A stretch of DNA of 64,000 bases, taken from Pseudovibrio sp. Ad37. Its GTDB lineage: Bacteria; Pseudomonadota; Alphaproteobacteria; Rhizobiales; Stappiaceae. The translations under genes and the position numbers were made by a program. This document shows positions 16,436 through 25,546 of the stretch, piece by piece. A model generated the notes under the pieces. That model was given only the letters and a program-made list of their open reading frames with translations, searched no databases and was not told the origin of the DNA. Every line of letters begins with the position of its first letter. Position 1 is the first letter of the stretch. The stretch covers positions 43,546 through 107,545 of the forward strand of contig NZ_LMCF01000065.1 of NCBI RefSeq assembly GCF_001623075.1, written 5' to 3'.

Positions 16436-18283
16436 ATGCCAAACTATCGTTCGCGCACTTCCACACACGGCCGCAACATGGCAGGCGCCAGAGGCCTGTG
16501 GCGGGCAACCGGTGTTAAAGAAAATGACTTCGGCAAGCCAATTATTGCTGTCGTCAACTCCTTCACTCAGTTCGTGCCAGGCCACGTGCATTTGAAAGAC
16601 CTCGGCCAGCTCGTCGCTCGCGAAATTGAGCAGGCCGGTGGCATCGCAAAAGAGTTCAACACCATCGCAGTCGATGACGGTATCGCAATGGGTCACGACG
16701 GCATGCTCTACTCGTTGCCCTCTCGTGAGTTGATCGCCGACTCCGTGGAGTACATGGTCAACGCCCACTGCGCAGATGCCATGGTCTGTATTTCCAACTG
16801 TGACAAGATCACTCCAGGCATGTTGATGGCATCTTTGCGCCTGAACATTCCAACCGTGTTCGTGTCCGGTGGACCGATGGAAGCTGGCAAAGTAACGCTC
16901 GCAAACGGTGAAAAACGCAAAGTTGACCTTGTCGACGCAATGATCGCCGCAGCTGATGACAACGTTTCTGACAGCGACGTTGAAAGCATCGAGCGCAGCG
17001 CATGCCCGACATGTGGCTCCTGTTCTGGCATGTTCACCGCAAACTCCATGAACTGTCTGACAGAAGCTCTGGGCCTGTCTCTTCCGGGCAATGGCTCAAC
17101 TCTGGCAACGCATTCAGACCGTAAACGCCTGTTCATCGAAGCTGGTCACCTGATCGTAGATCTGGCAAAACGCTATTACGAACAGGAAGATGAGAGCGCA
17201 CTGCCGCGTAACATTGCAAACTTCAAAGCCTTTGAAAACGCAATGATTATGGACATCGCAATGGGTGGTTCCACCAACACCGTTTTGCATTTGCTGGCTG
17301 CAGCGCAGGAAGGTGAAGTGGACTTCACCATGGAAGACATTGACCGTCTGTCTCGCATAGTACCAGTGCTGTGTAAGGTGGCTCCATCGGTCGCCAACGT
17401 CCACATGGAAGACATTCACCGCGCAGGTGGCATCCTCGGCATTCTGGGCGAGCTGGACCGTGCAGGTCTCATAGATACCTCAGTAAAATCAGTGCATGCC
17501 AAAGACTTAGCCGATGCTCTTGAACGCTGGGATCTCAAACGGACAGACAGCACAAGCGTGCGCGAGTTCTTTTCAGCCGCACCAGGTGGTGTGCCGACAC
17601 AGATCGCCTTCTCTCAGAGCTCCCGCTATGCGGAAGGCGTTGATGAAGATCGTGAAAACGGCGTTATCCGTTCCAAAGAACATGCCTTCTCGCAGGATGG
17701 CGGACTGGCAGTGCTCTACGGCAATCTGGCAGAAGATGGTTGTATCGTTAAGACAGCTGGCGTGGATGAGAGCATTCTAACCTTCTCTGGCCCTGCACGC
17801 ATCTTTGAATCTCAGGACACAGCCGTCAGTGCGATCCTGACCGGCAAGGTGAAAGAGGGCGACATCGTCCTCATCCGCTACGAAGGCCCACGCGGTGGTC
17901 CAGGCATGCAGGAAATGCTGTATCCAACCAGCTACCTCAAGTCCAAAGGCCTTGGCAAAGCCTGCGCGCTCATCACAGATGGCCGCTTCTCTGGTGGGTC
18001 TTCCGGCTTGTCCATTGGTCATGTCTCCCCGGAAGCAGCTGAAGGCGGCAATATCGGTCTATTGGAAGAAGGCGATATGATTGATATCGACATTCCAAAC
18101 CGCAAAATCGAGATGCGTGTTTCTGATGAAGAGCTTGCCTCCCGCCGCGCTGCGATGGAAGCAAAAGGGAATGCTGCATGGAAGCCTGTTGAGGTGCGTA
18201 AGCGCAAGGTTACCACCGCGCTGAAAGCCTATGCTGCCATGACCACTAGCGCATCCAAAGGCGCAGTTCGCAAAGTTGACTAA
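16436..18283 (+). CDS. ilvD: dihydroxy-acid dehydratase
   Basis: Predicted 615-residue cytoplasmic Fe-S enzyme that dehydrates 2,3-dihydroxy-isovalerate and 2,3-dihydroxy-3-methylvalerate to the 2-keto acids, the third step of valine, leucine and isoleucine synthesis. Typical segments are [20 protein letters not shown] at the N-terminus, [11 protein letters not shown] and [17 protein letters not shown], whose cysteines ligate the cluster, and [20 protein letters not shown] near the C-terminus. Length matches the family. ATG 16436 is chosen because MPNYRSRTS is the usual N-terminus; the longer frame to 16286 would add unrelated sequence. A clear terminator follows. Confidence 0.95.
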   Translation: MPNYRSRTSTHGRNMAGARGLWRATGVKENDFGKPIIAVVNSFTQFVPGHVHLKDLGQLVAREIEQAGGIAKEFNTIAVDDGIAMGHDGMLYSLPSRELIADSVEYMVNAHCADAMVCISNCDKITPGMLMASLRLNIPTVFVSGGPMEAGKVTLANGEKRKVDLVDAMIAAADDNVSDSDVESIERSACPTCGSCSGMFTANSMNCLTEALGLSLPGNGSTLATHSDRKRLFIEAGHLIVDLAKRYYEQEDESALPRNIANFKAFENAMIMDIAMGGSTNTVLHLLAAAQEGEVDFTMEDIDRLSRIVPVLCKVAPSVANVHMEDIHRAGGILGILGELDRAGLIDTSVKSVHAKDLADALERWDLKRTDSTSVREFFSAAPGGVPTQIAFSQSSRYAEGVDEDRENGVIRSKEHAFSQDGGLAVLYGNLAEDGCIVKTAGVDESILTFSGPARIFESQDTAVSAILTGKVKEGDIVLIRYEGPRGGPGMQEMLYPTSYLKSKGLGKACALITDGRFSGGSSGLSIGHVSPEAAEGGNIGLLEEGDMIDIDIPNRKIEMRVSDEELASRRAAMEAKGNAAWKPVEVRKRKVTTALKAYAAMTTSASKGAVRKVD

Positions 18284-18309
18284 GCCTTAGGTTCAATAAG
18301 ACATTTAAA

Positions 18310-18341
18310 AGCCCCGTGGAGATCATCTCTGCGGGGCTTTC
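18310..18341 (+). terminator. rho-independent terminator after ilvD
   Basis: Stem AGCCCCG / CGGGGCT with an imperfect loop followed by TTTCT, 26 bp after the ilvD stop. It may also serve the convergent peroxiredoxin gene. Confidence 0.8.
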
Positions 18342-18366
18342 TATTGCAGGAGCGTGTTTTGAGCTT

Positions 18367-19017
18367 TTAGCTTGGCGCACTCACATATCGCAGATAGGGT
18401 AGGACCGTTTTCACAGAGCCAAACTTGACTTCCGCGTCTTCGGTACTGACAGCTGGGGGCACGATCACATCCTCTCCAACAGTCCAGTCAGCAGGCGTTG
18501 CAACGCCCTTGGCAGACATCTGTAGCCCATCCAAAGCGCGCAAGATTTCTGCAAAATTTCGCCCAACGGTCATAGGGTAGGTCATCATCAGTTTTACTTG
18601 CTTGTCCGGCCCAATGATGAAGACGGAACGAACTGTTGCTGAGTCAGCAGGCGTGCGGCCGTCAGGAAGCACATATTCAGCAGGCAGCATGTCGAAGGCT
18701 TTGGCCATTTCAAGACCAGCATCGGCTACAATCGCAAAGTCTGGCTTTGCTCCGCCAACAGATTCAATGTCGACTTTCCACTTCTTGTGGTCTTCTACAC
18801 CATCAACTGAAACGCCAAGGACTTTGGTGTTACGCTTTGCCCATTCTTCACTGAGCTTTGCCACAGCTCCAAATTCGGTAGTGCAAACCGGAGTAAAGTC
18901 TTTCGGATGCGAGAAGATAATTGCCCAGCTATCGCCAATCCAATCGTGCAGGGTGATTTCGCCCTGATCAGTTTCTACAGAAAGGTTAGGGATAGTATCG
19001 TTAATGCGTAAAACCAT
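18367..19017 (-). CDS. 1-Cys peroxiredoxin (Prx6 type)
   Basis: Predicted 216-residue peroxidase that reduces hydrogen peroxide and organic hydroperoxides in the cytoplasm. The peroxidatic cysteine lies in HPKDFTPVCTTEFGAV, the Prx6 signature, and the long C-terminal domain (GRNFAEILRALDGLQ, then TPADWTVGEDVIV) is that of the 1-Cys group. No resolving cysteine is seen in the usual place. ATG 19017 follows AGAGGATT; the longer frame to 19089 has no such site. It is divergent from an ArsR regulator with about 240 bp between the starts. Confidence 0.92.
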   Translation of the reverse strand: MVLRINDTIPNLSVETDQGEITLHDWIGDSWAIIFSHPKDFTPVCTTEFGAVAKLSEEWAKRNTKVLGVSVDGVEDHKKWKVDIESVGGAKPDFAIVADAGLEMAKAFDMLPAEYVLPDGRTPADSATVRSVFIIGPDKQVKLMMTYPMTVGRNFAEILRALDGLQMSAKGVATPADWTVGEDVIVPPAVSTEDAEVKFGSVKTVLPYLRYVSAPS

Positions 19018-19255
19018 GAGTAATCCTCTTCTTATCCAGTACTGCGCATCGCTCAAAAGGCCTTGGACCTCCCACAGCACCAATAACATTTAAGTACCGA
19101 ATTTCTGCATTCAATGGGAGCGGCTTTCAGTTCTTGATACAATTTTGTGAAGTATTAGCGTGGAGAGTTTCAACCTGATCTCTCAATAGAATTTGTTAAT
19201 GCAATCAAACATATTAATCAATTGACTTTGCGTTAGCCAAAGCTTACCGTAAGTT

Positions 19256-19594
19256 ATGACTTACCAAGATATCCTTCATGCGCTGGCAGATGATACTCGT
19301 CGCAAGATATTTGAAGATCTTCGGGCAGGGCCTAAGAATGTCAAAGCACTCTCACAGGCAAAAGGCGTCACTCGGCCAGCTGTCTCTCAGCATCTGAAAG
19401 TGCTGGAACGGGCTGGGCTGGTGGAGGCCGATCAACGCGGAACGTCGAGATTCTACGCAGTAAGGCGTGAGGGCATCTCACCTTTGCGTGACTACCTTGA
19501 TCAGTTCTGGGAGGACGTCCTGAACGCTTTTGCAACTGAAGTCACCGAACAACAGGAGATGGGGCATGATCACACCAGTGGTGAAAACGATTAG
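19256..19594 (+). CDS. ArsR-family transcriptional regulator
   Basis: Predicted 112-residue winged-helix repressor. The pattern HALADDTRRKIFEDL, then TRPAVSQHLKVLERAGLV and GTSRFYAV is the standard ArsR helix-turn-helix and wing. No metal-binding CxC motif is seen, which fits the ArsR subgroup paired with SRPBCC proteins rather than metal sensors. A short palindrome CTTACCGTAAG (19243-19253) directly upstream of the ATG could be its own operator. The next gene starts within its last 29 bases. Confidence 0.88.
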   Translation: MTYQDILHALADDTRRKIFEDLRAGPKNVKALSQAKGVTRPAVSQHLKVLERAGLVEADQRGTSRFYAVRREGISPLRDYLDQFWEDVLNAFATEVTEQQEMGHDHTSGEND

Positions 19595-20027
19595 GGTGGA
19601 CTGTAGCCCAGAAAGAGCCTTCGAGGTTTTTACAGGTGATTTCAGTAAATGGTGGCCAATTCAAACTCATTCTGTAACAGCAATGAATGGCAGCGAACTA
19701 CCTGAGGTCTTTTGTGAGCGGCAGGAAGGCGGCAAGCTATATGAAGTCGCAAAGGATGGCACGCGGCATGACTGGGGAACGCTCAAAATCTATCAGCCCT
19801 CAAAAGCCCTCTCGTTTCTCTGGCACATTAACAACCCGGAGAGCATGGCAACCTGTGTGGATGTGACGTTTGAGAAGGACGGCGAGGGTACCAAAGTGGT
19901 TCTAAGTCATCATGATTGGGAGAAGATGGGCGAAATCGGCTCCACAATGCGCGAAAGCTACAATAATGGCTGGGTCAGCGTTTTTGAGGTGCATTTCAAA
20001 AACGCGTGTAATTCCAGTCCTGCTTAG
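19566..20027 (+). CDS. SRPBCC (AHSA1/CalC-like) domain protein
   Basis: Predicted 153-residue protein with an SRPBCC ligand-binding fold: ERAFEVFTGDFSKWWP near the N-terminus, then a run of beta-strands and a closing helix WVSVFEVHFKNAC. Such proteins bind hydrophobic small molecules and are commonly encoded straight after an ArsR regulator. The start at 19566 lies within the ArsR gene (29-bp overlap), indicating translational coupling; the ligand is unknown. It converges on the ABC permease gene at 20049. Confidence 0.85.
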   Translation: MITPVVKTIRVDCSPERAFEVFTGDFSKWWPIQTHSVTAMNGSELPEVFCERQEGGKLYEVAKDGTRHDWGTLKIYQPSKALSFLWHINNPESMATCVDVTFEKDGEGTKVVLSHHDWEKMGEIGSTMRESYNNGWVSVFEVHFKNACNSSPA

Positions 20028-20048
20028 GAAGCAAAGCCTCGCTGTTTG

Positions 20049-20849
20049 TTATCCGCGCCAGTTCAGCAGGGCTTTTTCCGCCTTCCCGATTAACCAACTG
20101 ACGCACAGTCCCAAAATGGAAAGCATCGCAACGCCGACGATCAGCTGATCTGTTGCGAACAAGGAACCAGCCATCAACACATAAGCGCCGATGCCATATT
20201 CTGCGCCAATCATCTCTGCGGCGACCAGCAGAATAATTGCTATGCTCGCGGAGATACGTGCACCAGAAAGGATCGCTGGTAGAGCACCTGGCAAAATGAT
20301 CTTCCGCACAATGGAAAGCCAGCTCATACCGAACGACTGTCCCATGCGGATCAACCCACGCTCCACATTATCAACGCCGCCATAAGTGGCGATGACTGTA
20401 GGAAAAAACGTACCAAACAGGATTGTCGCAACTTTAGAGCCTTCCCCGATTCCGAACCAGATGATGAAGAGCGGCAGCAAGGCAATCTTTGGAATTGGAA
20501 AAAACGCCGAGGTGAGTGGAAGAAGGCTGGATCGTGCCAGTGAGAACAGCCCAATCAGCAATCCCACCAAAATGCCGAGTGCTGTTCCAATGCTCCAGCC
20601 AAAGACAAGCCGATAAAGACTTGTGCTCACGTGCTTCCAGAATAAACCCGAATTATAGAGATCTAAGAAGGCCTGAAACGCTTCAGATGGCGCTGGTAAA
20701 ACCAGATTGCTGATGATGCCTGTACGGGAACCAAACTCCCAAAACAGCACCAATGCCAAAAATACAAATGGAGCAACAAAACGGATTGGGCGGGGCTTAA
20801 ACCCACCTCCACGAAACGGAACTTTGTTGCGGTTTACCGGTTCAGACAT
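20049..20849 (-). CDS. ABC transporter permease, sulfonate/nitrate/taurine type
   Basis: Predicted 266-residue inner-membrane permease of the SsuC/TauC/NrtB family, with about six membrane segments and the EAA loop GQSFGMSWLSIVRKIILPGALP. ATG 20849 overlaps the end of the ATPase gene by 8 bp; the longer frame to 20873 runs further into that gene. With the ATPase (20842-21609) and the binding protein (21673-22692) it forms a complete importer in the order binding protein, ATPase, permease. Confidence 0.9.
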   Translation of the reverse strand: MSEPVNRNKVPFRGGGFKPRPIRFVAPFVFLALVLFWEFGSRTGIISNLVLPAPSEAFQAFLDLYNSGLFWKHVSTSLYRLVFGWSIGTALGILVGLLIGLFSLARSSLLPLTSAFFPIPKIALLPLFIIWFGIGEGSKVATILFGTFFPTVIATYGGVDNVERGLIRMGQSFGMSWLSIVRKIILPGALPAILSGARISASIAIILLVAAEMIGAEYGIGAYVLMAGSLFATDQLIVGVAMLSILGLCVSWLIGKAEKALLNWRG

Positions 20850-21609
20850 CGGCAAGCTCCCTGTCAGCAGCAAGAGCTTCTTCGCGCATCATTTGCCATA
20901 ACTGCTGCTGCACCTCCTCAAGCTCCACAGCACGCTCCCGGCGCTCTTCAAGAGGGATCGAGATCTCAACAACATCGCGAACTTTGCCCGGGCGGCGAGA
21001 CAACACAATGACCTTGTGGCCAAGGCGAACAGCTTCTGCGAGATTATGCGTCACATAGCAAGCAGAGAATGCCTCACGGGCCCAAAGAGCCACCAGATCA
21101 TCCATCAGAAGTTCTCGTGTCTGGCTGTCCAAAGCTGACAAAGGCTCATCCATGAGCAGAAAGGCTGGACGCACAGCCAACGCGCGCGCAATTGCCACAC
21201 GCTGCTTCATCCCACCAGATAACTGACGTGGAAGTGCATCATGAAACTCTGAGAGGTTGGTGCGTGCAAGCACATCATCAATGATCGCCTTGCTCTGCTG
21301 TTTGGAAAGCTTGTGGTCTTCAAGCACCAAAGAGATATTCCCGGCCACAGAGCGCCATGGCAGCAACGCAAAATCCTGAAAGATGTAGGTGAGGGGATTG
21401 AGAGACCCTTCTGGCGCTTGACCTGCGATATAAGCGGCGCCCTTGCTCGGCTCTTCAAGTCCGCCTATCAGACGCAGCAGCGTAGATTTTCCGCAACCGG
21501 ACGGACCGATGATCACGGCAATCTCGCCGGGCTCAAAGGTCAGATTGATATCATTCAGAACCTCGACAGAGCCGTAGGCATGCGAGAGATTTTCAATGGA
21601 AATTTGCAT
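20842..21609 (-). CDS. ABC transporter ATP-binding protein, sulfonate/nitrate/taurine type
   Basis: Predicted 255-residue ATPase. Walker A GPSGCGKST, signature LSGGMKQRVAIARAL and Walker B LLMDEPLSALD are intact, and the switch histidine is in CYVTHNLAEAV. ATG 21609 gives the normal N-terminus MQISIENLSHAYG; the listed longer frame (to 21639) only adds eleven residues. It energises the permease encoded next to it, with which it overlaps by 8 bp. Confidence 0.92.
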   Translation of the reverse strand: MQISIENLSHAYGSVEVLNDINLTFEPGEIAVIIGPSGCGKSTLLRLIGGLEEPSKGAAYIAGQAPEGSLNPLTYIFQDFALLPWRSVAGNISLVLEDHKLSKQQSKAIIDDVLARTNLSEFHDALPRQLSGGMKQRVAIARALAVRPAFLLMDEPLSALDSQTRELLMDDLVALWAREAFSACYVTHNLAEAVRLGHKVIVLSRRPGKVRDVVEISIPLEERRERAVELEEVQQQLWQMMREEALAADRELADV

Positions 21610-21672
21610 GTAATCCAACCGGATTAAGGGAAAAGGCATTGCCCACCCGCAGCGGGCAATGCGTGTGTTGGA

Positions 21673-22692
21673 TTAGAAGGTTTCGACGAACTTCACATCA
21701 ACCAGCTTGTCGAGTGTTACACCCGCTGGCACTAGCTTTTCGCTTTTGAACCAGTTGAGCTGATCTTCCACACTCGCCATGTTTAGCGCAGCACCTTCGT
21801 TAAGACGCATCGCTCCATTGCGAATGGATGGGGCAGCTTTCTCATATGGACGATCAGCATAGACGTACTTATGAATGAGCTTCACCATGTCTTCAGCCGC
21901 CGCATCTCCTGCGGATTTGTCCACCAGAGCCGCGTTAAAGTCAGCCGCGCCTTTGGAGTCGGCACCAAGGAAGGTCTTCACTAGCTCAGGATTGCTATTA
22001 ATGTTCTTCGCGGAGGTAAAGACAGTGGTCACCTGATAATTTGGCACGTAATCAGAGACTTTGCCGATCATTTCCACTTGTGGGGACTTGGCAAGGCCTT
22101 TTGCGATGTGGGGAACAATAGACCACGCATCAATCTGACCACTCTTCAGCGCCCCAATCACTGCACCAACCTTCTGAAAGGGACGGATCTTGATGCCTTT
22201 GCGGTCAAAGCCCTCTTTATCCGCAATCTTATGTGCCATGTGATGGAAAGACGAGCCTGCCGTCGTCACACCAAAGCTCTTGCCTTTCAGATCAGCAGGA
22301 GTTTTCAGGCCTGCATCAAACGCAGCTTTAGAGGCAAGGATCATCTGGCCGTCAATGCCAGCTTCTTCCTGTAGCGCGCCACCAATCACTTTCACAGCGC
22401 CCTTATCGGCAAGACTGATCAAGCCACCGGAAATTGCGGTAAGGCCGAAGTCCACATCGCCGGAGGCGATAGCAAGCGCCATTGGTTGTGCTGCCTGAAA
22501 GAACTTGAACTCAACTTCCAGACCAGCCTCGTCGAAATAACCCTTTTCAAACGCAACAAAATTCGCCGCATGAGAAGTGAAGCGCAAGGCGCCGACAGTG
22601 ATCTTCTCTGCTGCAGTTGCTGTAGTCGCAAACGTTCCTGTTAGAACCGCTGCGCCCATCAAAACGCCGCTTAAAATACCGCGTACCTTCAT
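21673..22692 (-). CDS. ABC transporter substrate-binding protein, SsuA/TauA/NMT1-like
   Basis: Predicted 339-residue periplasmic binding protein. The first ~27 residues form a signal peptide (MKVRGILSGVLMGAAVLTG, ending near ATAAEK). The mature part starts ITVGALRFTSHAANFVAFEKG and has the two-lobe NMT1/SsuA fold, including GLTAISGGLISLADKG. Substrates of this family include sulfonates, taurine, nitrate and pyrimidine precursors; none can be picked from sequence. ATG 22692 is chosen because it begins the signal peptide. It is the first gene of the importer operon. Confidence 0.88.
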   Translation of the reverse strand: MKVRGILSGVLMGAAVLTGTFATTATAAEKITVGALRFTSHAANFVAFEKGYFDEAGLEVEFKFFQAAQPMALAIASGDVDFGLTAISGGLISLADKGAVKVIGGALQEEAGIDGQMILASKAAFDAGLKTPADLKGKSFGVTTAGSSFHHMAHKIADKEGFDRKGIKIRPFQKVGAVIGALKSGQIDAWSIVPHIAKGLAKSPQVEMIGKVSDYVPNYQVTTVFTSAKNINSNPELVKTFLGADSKGAADFNAALVDKSAGDAAAEDMVKLIHKYVYADRPYEKAAPSIRNGAMRLNEGAALNMASVEDQLNWFKSEKLVPAGVTLDKLVDVKFVETF

Positions 22693-23019
22693 CTTTATCC
22701 TCTTAAGTGAACCTTGAGAGCAAACTCTCGTCAATCAAAGCGTAATCCCGAAAAGTGGCAACTGTTTTCCGGTAGGATACGCAGTAAAAATCTTTTGCAG
22801 TCTATAAATCCCTATGGAAAATGACTGCGTCAATCACTTCAATCGTGCATAGATTAGTCATATAACGCAACCCGGCGCACATGAGACTTGCAATATTCTC
22901 AATCTGAATAGGTTCACTTTCACTATCCAGCGCATTTATATGCTGCAATTCCACAACAATGCGACCAAAGATGCTTCTAGGTTTTGTGCAGATAAACCAT
23001 CTATACAAAATTCTAGGAG
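22693..23019. other. intergenic region between the ABC importer and trpE(G)
   Basis: Upstream region of the minus-strand importer operon. It holds one copy of a rhizobial-type palindromic repeat (22740-22782). A 68-codon minus-strand reading frame (22802-23008) has no ribosome-binding site or recognisable family and is not called. Confidence 0.5.
22740..22782. repeat. intergenic palindromic repeat, copy 1
   Basis: Core CCCGAAAAGTGG ... GTTTTCCGG with outer arms GCGTA / ATACGC. The same element, with changes, lies at 56483-56529. Elements with this core are dispersed in many Rhizobiales genomes; function unknown. Confidence 0.7.
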
Positions 23020-23053
23020 AAAGGCCGGAAGTGATCGCTCAATCCCGGCCTTT
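23020..23053 (-). terminator. terminator after trpE(G)
   Basis: Stem AAAGGCCGG / CCGGCCTTT around a 16-base loop, 43 bp beyond the trpE(G) stop on the minus strand; the strand reads CCTTTCTCC after the stem. Confidence 0.7.
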
Positions 23054-23096
23054 AATTTAGTCCAATTGATGAATTCAATTTGGTCAGAGAGTCGAT

Positions 23097-25259
23097 CTAG
23101 CCACCGGTAAGAAGTTTGGTCATCACATTTTCAATAATCTTGTGACCACCGTCTTGATCGAGGGACATGATAGACTCTGGATGGAACTGAACAGCGCCAA
23201 TAGGCTCATTCTTGTGTTCAATTGCCATGATCACACCGTCTTTGGTCTCTGAGGTTACCTCAAAGCAATCTGGCAACACATCCCGTTTAGCAAACAAGGA
23301 GTGATAACGGCCAACACTGACAGGTGAACTCAGCCCATCAAACAGCTTGGAACCGTGACTGAAGGAAACAAGAGATGGCTTGCCATGCACAGGCACATCA
23401 AGCTGGTCAAGTTCACCGCCAAACGCTTCAGTCAGCGCCTGCAGACCAAGACACACACCAAAAATTGGCAGCTTGCGTGCACGGGCCCGTTCGATGGTAG
23501 CCCGGCAGTCAAAGTCCTTTGGAGAGCCTGGGCCAGGAGACAACACGACCAGATCCGGACGAACCTGATCAAAGACATCATCCAGCACTGGACTACGGTA
23601 AGTCACAACCTCAGCGCCTGTCTGACGGAAGTAATTTGCCAGTGTGTGCACGAAACTGTCTTCGTGGTCGACGAGTAGAATCTTCTTGCCTTTGCCCGGT
23701 TTAGCCTTAACCACTTCCTCTTCAGAAGTAAGCGCAAGTCCAGCTTCGCGAACCGCAGCAATCATCGCAGATGCTTTCAGCTCAGTCTCAGCTTCTTCAT
23801 CCTCTGGGATGCTGTCATAAAGCAGCGTGGCACCTGCACGGATCTGAGCTACACCATCCTTGATGCGAACCGTGCGCAGGGTCAGACCTGTGTTCATATC
23901 GCCATTAAACAGCACAGCACCGATCGCACCGCCATACCATGCACGAGAACTCCTTTCGTGATCCTCGATAAACTGCATAGCCCAACGCTTCGGCGCACCA
24001 GTAACAGTTACAGCCCATGTATGAGAAAGGAACGCATCCAGCGCATCCTTGCCATCAAGCAGAGTGCCTTCGATGTGATCCACGGTATGAATCAGACGAG
24101 AATACATCTCGATCTGACGACGACCAATCACGCGGACAGACTCTGGAACACAGATGCGGCTCTTATCATTCCGGTCCACGTCAGAACACATGGTCAGTTC
24201 TGCTTCGTCTTTGGCGGAGTTCAGCAGCTTGCGGATTTGTGCTTCATCTTCAATCGCGTTCTTGCCGCGGCGGATCGTGCCGGAAATTGGGCATGTCTCC
24301 ACACGGCGACCACCAGTCACCCGCACATACATCTCAGGAGAGGCACCAACCAGATATTCGGCGTTGCCTAGGTTGATGAAAAAGGAATAAGGCGAAGGGT
24401 TGATCTGCTGCAAACGTCGGGAAACAGCGGATGGTGGGTTTTTGCAAGGCTCATAGAACACTTGACCCGGTACGGTCTCAAAGAGATCACCGCGCTTGAA
24501 GTAGTCGACTGCAGAGCGCACCAGATCAGCGTACTCACCCGGCTCATGGTCACCACGCGCTGGAGTTTCAGTCGCAGCCTTATAGGGCGTCTCTTCACCA
24601 TCACGCGGCAGACCGTCTGTCGTCTTGGCGTTGAACTCAAAATCGTATTCCAGCACATGGGCTTTACGGCCATAGTGGTCAACAATCAGGATTTCATCGG
24701 GCAGAAACAACACCATGTCCCGCTGGTCGTCAGGACGTTGCAGCTTCTGATTAATCGGCTCAAATTGGAACGTCAGATCATATCCGAATGCGCCATACAG
24801 CCCGAGTTGATCGTCATCACAGGAAAACAGATCAACAAGTGTACGCACTACGGAGAAGGTTGAAGGCTGGCGGGAGCGCTCTTCCTCTGAAAAAGCTCTG
24901 TCCGGCGTCTTGATGGTTAGATCAATGCGGTACTCGTCTGCATTGAAATCTGCGATATCCTCGTGACCATCCAATGCGCCATGAACGGCAGGCATCAGCA
25001 CGCGCCCGCGCTCATTCAGCGCCTGAATGGTAATCTTGCGATCGTTGGATTCAATCAGCAGCGGTGGGTTGGCCAGTGCCATATCCCAGCGCGTGTAGCG
25101 GCCCGGATATTCGTAGGAAGAGGAAAGCACAGCACCGCGTTGACGGTCCAGCCTGTCCATCCATTCGCTTGTACCAGCGGCATAATCAGCATTTCGGCTT
25201 TTACGGCGGATGATAACGCCGCCTTTGCTCTTATAAGTCCGTTCTGCCGTAATCGGCAT
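23097..25259 (-). CDS. trpE(G): fused anthranilate synthase, TrpE-TrpG
   Basis: Predicted 720-residue cytoplasmic enzyme turning chorismate and glutamine into anthranilate, the first step of tryptophan synthesis. Residues ~1-510 are the TrpE chorismate-binding part ([48 protein letters not shown]). Residues ~525-720 are the glutaminase: [19 protein letters not shown], the catalytic cysteine in [10 protein letters not shown] and the His-Glu pair in VQFHPES. This fusion is standard in rhizobia and relatives. ATG 25259 follows CGGAGGATTGACC; the frame could start at TTG 25265 but the ribosome-binding site favours 25259. The leader region upstream carries an attenuator. Confidence 0.95.
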   Translation of the reverse strand: MPITAERTYKSKGGVIIRRKSRNADYAAGTSEWMDRLDRQRGAVLSSSYEYPGRYTRWDMALANPPLLIESNDRKITIQALNERGRVLMPAVHGALDGHEDIADFNADEYRIDLTIKTPDRAFSEEERSRQPSTFSVVRTLVDLFSCDDDQLGLYGAFGYDLTFQFEPINQKLQRPDDQRDMVLFLPDEILIVDHYGRKAHVLEYDFEFNAKTTDGLPRDGEETPYKAATETPARGDHEPGEYADLVRSAVDYFKRGDLFETVPGQVFYEPCKNPPSAVSRRLQQINPSPYSFFINLGNAEYLVGASPEMYVRVTGGRRVETCPISGTIRRGKNAIEDEAQIRKLLNSAKDEAELTMCSDVDRNDKSRICVPESVRVIGRRQIEMYSRLIHTVDHIEGTLLDGKDALDAFLSHTWAVTVTGAPKRWAMQFIEDHERSSRAWYGGAIGAVLFNGDMNTGLTLRTVRIKDGVAQIRAGATLLYDSIPEDEEAETELKASAMIAAVREAGLALTSEEEVVKAKPGKGKKILLVDHEDSFVHTLANYFRQTGAEVVTYRSPVLDDVFDQVRPDLVVLSPGPGSPKDFDCRATIERARARKLPIFGVCLGLQALTEAFGGELDQLDVPVHGKPSLVSFSHGSKLFDGLSSPVSVGRYHSLFAKRDVLPDCFEVTSETKDGVIMAIEHKNEPIGAVQFHPESIMSLDQDGGHKIIENVMTKLLTGG

Positions 25260-25320
25260 GGTCAATCCTCCGGGTCGTGCACACCTGTTTCCGATGTTTG
25301 CGAGGCGGTAGATACAACAA

Positions 25321-25346
25321 AGCCGCCTGCAGAAAATGCGGCGGCT
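25321..25346 (-). terminator. trp attenuator terminator hairpin
   Basis: On the minus strand the stem AGCCGCC / GGCGGCT with a 12-base loop is followed by TTGTTGT, 62 bp upstream of trpE(G) and 41 bp after the leader peptide stop. This spacing fits classical ribosome-mediated attenuation. Confidence 0.8.
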
Positions 25347-25387
25347 TGGAAATTACAGGTCAACAAGACATGCGTGTTCAGCCACCG

Positions 25388-25462
25388 TCACCGGCGCCAC
25401 CACCACAGCATGTTTTGTGCTTGCATCGTCATCATGCGATTTTCATAACCTAAGGAGCTCAT
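25388..25462 (-). CDS. trpL: trp operon leader peptide
   Basis: A 24-codon open frame starting at ATG 25462 after CAGGAGTTGCACCT and ending LWWWRR then TGA. Three consecutive tryptophan codons just before the stop, followed by a terminator hairpin and trpE(G), are the hallmark of tryptophan attenuation; rhizobial trpL peptides likewise hold a WWW run. In-frame internal ATGs at 25435 and 25432 could give a shorter peptide. When charged tRNA-Trp is low, the ribosome stalls on the Trp codons and an antiterminator forms. Too short for normal ORF calling. Confidence 0.85.
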   Translation of the reverse strand: MSSLGYENRMMTMQAQNMLWWWRR

Positions 25463-25546
25463 AGGTGCAACTCCTGAAACAAAATTGCACCCAGCAATGA
25501 AAAGAAGAGCCCTTCAACCCATCGTGAAGAGCTCCCCATCATCAAC

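Noticed and set aside
22802..23008. 68-codon minus-strand frame between ABC importer and trpE(G)
   Set aside because: No ribosome-binding site and no recognisable family.
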